Shown here piece by piece: positions 62,951 through 64,000 of a DNA stretch of 64,000 bases (its first letter is position 1; the number at the start of each line of letters is the position of its first letter). The DNA lies in NCBI GenBank assembly GCA_023435705.1, contig JAEYRH010000009.1, positions 186,001 through 250,000 of the forward strand, in the 5' to 3' direction. Under the pieces are notes generated by a model that saw only the letters and a list, made by a program, of their open reading frames with translations, was not told where the DNA came from and did no database searches. Both the position numbers and the translations under genes were made by a program. Origin of the DNA: Bacillota bacterium (GTDB lineage: Bacteria > Bacillota > Clostridia > Christensenellales > UMGS416).

Positions 62951-64000
62951 TGCTGTAATAATAAAGCGAGTCAAATTGCACAGCCGGGTTCAGGCAGTAG
63001 AGCTTGGCAAAACGGGAGCCTTCGGCGGTGCCGGGCGTTGCGAAGGATACATGCTGCGTGACCGAACCGGCCAGCACTGTCACATGGCTGCCGGAGGCCA
63101 GATAGGACTTGGCAGAGTTCGTGGAAAGCTGCGCGAAATCACCGCGCACGGTGAGCCTGCCGGCGGTGAGCTTCCCGGTGTGGTCGGGGCCTTTGGCTGT
63201 GAAGTCGCCGCCCACGTTCACGCGGTCGGCGGTGTTCGTCATATCCAGTGTGCTGTTGTCCATCAGCAGGTCGCCGCTCACGGAGAGGCTGCCTCCGCCC
63301 ACTGTAAGGGTTGCGCCCGATGGCACAGTGGCAGAACCTGTCAGATCGAAAGCATGGCCGTTCAGGTTGCCCTGCAGATAGATTCTCGGGCAAACAAGCG
63401 CCAGGTCCTTTAGGCCTGAGGGCTTGATGGAAATCACGGAGTCGGAAGACAGTGTGGTGCCGTTGGCAATCGTCAGATCGGAGAACCAGCAGGTTGCCGG
63501 GTTGGCAAAGCTCACCACCATGTCCGCCCCGCCGGAAAGCACGGTGGTGTTGGTGCCGGCTGTCTGCCACGAGTTGCCTGTGTAGCGGAAACTTTTCTTA
63601 AACTCAACTGCGCCCGCCGCGAGATTGGCTGTGCCGGCGCCTGTGAAATCACCGCCCACTTCCAACCGGTCGTCGATGTCGGTCATCGAAAGCGCGCCGT
63701 CAAGCGCCACATTGCCTGTTGCGCGGATCGTTGCGCCACCGGGTGTAATTGTGCCAAAGAGCCGCAGGTTGCCAGTCACCATCAAATCATGGCCGGCCAT
63801 GTTGCCGCCATAGTACAACAGCGGCACTGTGATTGCCATGTCCGCGTCCAGACCGCCGTTCATGGAAAGCACAGACCCGGCAGCAAATGTCATGCCATCG
63901 GCCAACTCCAGCCGGTTGATCCAGGAGATGCCCGGGTTGGCAAACACCACAGACTTGTTGGCGCCGCTCAGGATCGTCATGTGCGTGCCGGAGGCAATGA
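59037..64000 (-). CDS. Giant secreted protein 2 with about 14 cadherin-like repeats (N-terminus beyond window)
   Basis: At least 1654 codons, still open at the right edge, so the signal peptide is not seen. The visible N-part has solenoid-like repeats such as YLASGSHVTVLAGSVTQHVSF and LTVGGGSLSVSGDLLM, as in giant protein 1. From about 62950 down to 59037 come about 14 beta-sandwich repeats (SPAFSAATGSYTISVPATTAKVRLTPVKA style), ending SVTYTVTVNWS, almost the same end style as protein 1 (TYTIKIYWD). No anchor is visible at the C-terminus. Many repeats carry one cysteine at an equal position (ASCNTMLING, ADCTTLTIND). Likely surface or matrix protein. Confidence 0.85.
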   Translation of the reverse strand, partial: IASGTHMTILSGANKSVVFANPGISWINRLELADGMTFAAGSVLSMNGGLDADMAITVPLLYYGGNMAGHDLMVTGNLRLFGTITPGGATIRATGNVALDGALSMTDIDDRLEVGGDFTGAGTANLAAGAVEFKKSFRYTGNSWQTAGTNTTVLSGGADMVVSFANPATCWFSDLTIANGTTLSSDSVISIKPSGLKDLALVCPRIYLQGNLNGHAFDLTGSATVPSGATLTVGGGSLSVSGDLLMDNSTLDMTNTADRVNVGGDFTAKGPDHTGKLTAGRLTVRGDFAQLSTNSAKSYLASGSHVTVLAGSVTQHVSFATPGTAEGSRFAKLYCLNPAVQFDSLYYYSSYAMTGTKLLDLTGTGGTFAPAFDPDVTDYVYVIPKDSTVATITAHSEYQAPNAVMTMNGAQVTTVSVANVPYNGNSTVSIVVTAIDGIDTQTYTVKVERLNVDLGSIGLSTGTLSPAFSADTLSYTVDLPADVDSVTLTPAADNPDTAFTINGATQDTREFELKPGETATATILVTGQDGHSTKTYTVRFTRAAIITAMGQSAGTLSPSFAGPVDEYTLTLPAGQASVSLTPTQAAGCDSLTIDGVAQATASFALDLGERRAVPVMVTAGDTTFTYTVTIWRKPIISSFLLNATGTTLTPAFDAEGGDFTLDVPASMSNITIRPQKVDCTKLTINGDVSDYVTYDSANPLPVGESRVLTIVAESGALTRTFTLTVTKGAIVSNLTMSRGTLTPAFDRTVHAYTVRVPATSGAVSVTPTLAAGSVTVNGTAWNASSPVTVNPAPGASATLTVVGTDGSATVTYVITVIRDKPLSGITLSGSAALNPTFNAATGSYNVLVPASVASVTITPVATADCTTLTINDTVQSSVTLSPGIGSDAQAVVKATGPDGVTVTQYTVTVVRQSLLSDIRLSTGVLSHPYEGDLLSYNVFLPNTTTAITLTPVKTASCGGFTINGTNVASITLKPASGGMASAVVKAIGTIAGVEQTFTVRVYRIAPVTGIALSTGKLSSTFDIKKSSYTVDIPAGTSSVKITPVKGASCNTMLINGLANTSITLTPPIGGSASTTITAEAKDGSDFTYTVTVRRAALLRGITVSGGTLSPAFKVTTTSYTVSVPATTASVRITPAKASTGVYSMTINGRSTSYVTLSPAVGSSATATIKLTSSTNRAVTQTYTVIVRRAPLITGISSTAGTMSPAFSTAKTAYTVTLPVDTASTVIAYAKATTGVKSVTINGAAVTSYGVSVSKPGGSATATIVATATDGKTKSTYTVTVKRAPVLSGITAVGGTLSPAFSAATGSYTISVPATTAKVRLTPVKAAGCTSMTMDGAALASKDYTPPIGGSVTATIVARTDAGTTSTYTVTIRRAALVTSIRTSTSYYPVSPAFSAARLDYTVTIPATRTSITIYATKARTGVKSMTMNGRVTTSVLAKPPVGGSTVVTIVATASDGIAKSTYRVTVKRAGLLSGITASGSSVTTPAFSTDTKTYTVVIPATQSSVVITPTKTSAAKTVKINGVTASSVTLRPAVGGSATAAISVTATDGYTKDNYTVVVKRAAPLSGVTLSTGTLSPSFSPATTAYSVSLATGTALTITPVAASGSSFTIDGNTVPNIVINEPVGGGPVIVTILAKASNGITSVTYTVTVNWS

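Noticed and set aside
1..64000. CRISPR arrays, transposases, rRNA, phage genes
   Set aside because: None seen. The only regular repeats are coding repeats in the giant proteins and GC-rich hairpins.

Overview
The window is about 64 kb of moderately GC-rich DNA from what looks like an anaerobic, plant-polysaccharide-using member of the Clostridia (Bacillota). The support is: strong AGGAGG-type ribosome binding sites, two split (two-subunit) transketolases, LplB/LplC-type sugar permeases, a MarR-headed acc/fab cluster, tandem Rrf2 regulators, a Gram-positive style LexA box, a tRNA gene with an encoded CCA end, and no outer-membrane genes. The species cannot be named from the sequence alone.

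Layout. 0-7 kb: a carbohydrate uptake and catabolic operon (end of a solute-binding protein, two permeases, LacI regulator, zinc alcohol/polyol dehydrogenase, split transketolase, beta-hydroxyacid dehydrogenase). 7-14 kb: lipoprotein, nitroreductase with a divergent frameshifted HxlR regulator, orphan LarE, and a methionine/sulfur block (metA with acetyl-type specificity, tcdA, two Rrf2 regulators, metY). 14-24 kb: xylan and plant-sugar genes (GH10 xylanase; a GH43 gene wrecked by an internal deletion; then split transketolase, DUF5060-type glycosidase, FGGY kinase, LacI, fucose/arabinose-isomerase-like protein). 24-28 kb: TrkA/TrkH potassium uptake and a thioredoxin, Crp/Fnr, rhodanese group. 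28-33 kb: large GH67/GH20-like hydrolase, GH29 fucosidase, TIM-barrel sugar isomerase. 33-36.8 kb: SRPBCC protein, tRNA-Ala(CGC), acyltransferase, GltS-type symporter. 36.8-44 kb: a giant secreted repeat protein, GH2 beta-galactosidase. 44-49.7 kb: YitT, sodium:solute symporter, 2H phosphoesterase, a small cysteine-rich gene behind a LexA box, a YcxB-like protein and an epimerase relic. 49.8-59 kb: a complete malonyl-CoA and type II fatty-acid cluster (marR, accBCDA, fabH, acpP, fabD, fabG, fabF, fabZ) without an enoyl reductase. 59-64 kb: a second giant repeat protein, truncated by the right edge.

How the genes work together. The 16.4-23.7 kb operon has the parts for release of a sugar (glycosidase), aldose-ketose isomerisation, ketose phosphorylation and two-carbon transfer by a dedicated transketolase. 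This matches the logic of the known D-apiose route (apiose isomerase, apulose kinase, apulose-4-phosphate transketolase), and it is the best candidate here for an interesting catabolic system. The 0-7 kb operon uses another split transketolase together with a dehydrogenase and a reductase but no kinase, so it may act on a non-phosphorylated ketose. MetA (Glu111, acetyl-type) and MetY form a consistent O-acetylhomoserine route to homocysteine. An 11-base motif, TCAAGCAAAAC, lies in sense orientation in the 5' leaders of the nitroreductase, larE and metA genes and may be a shared control site.
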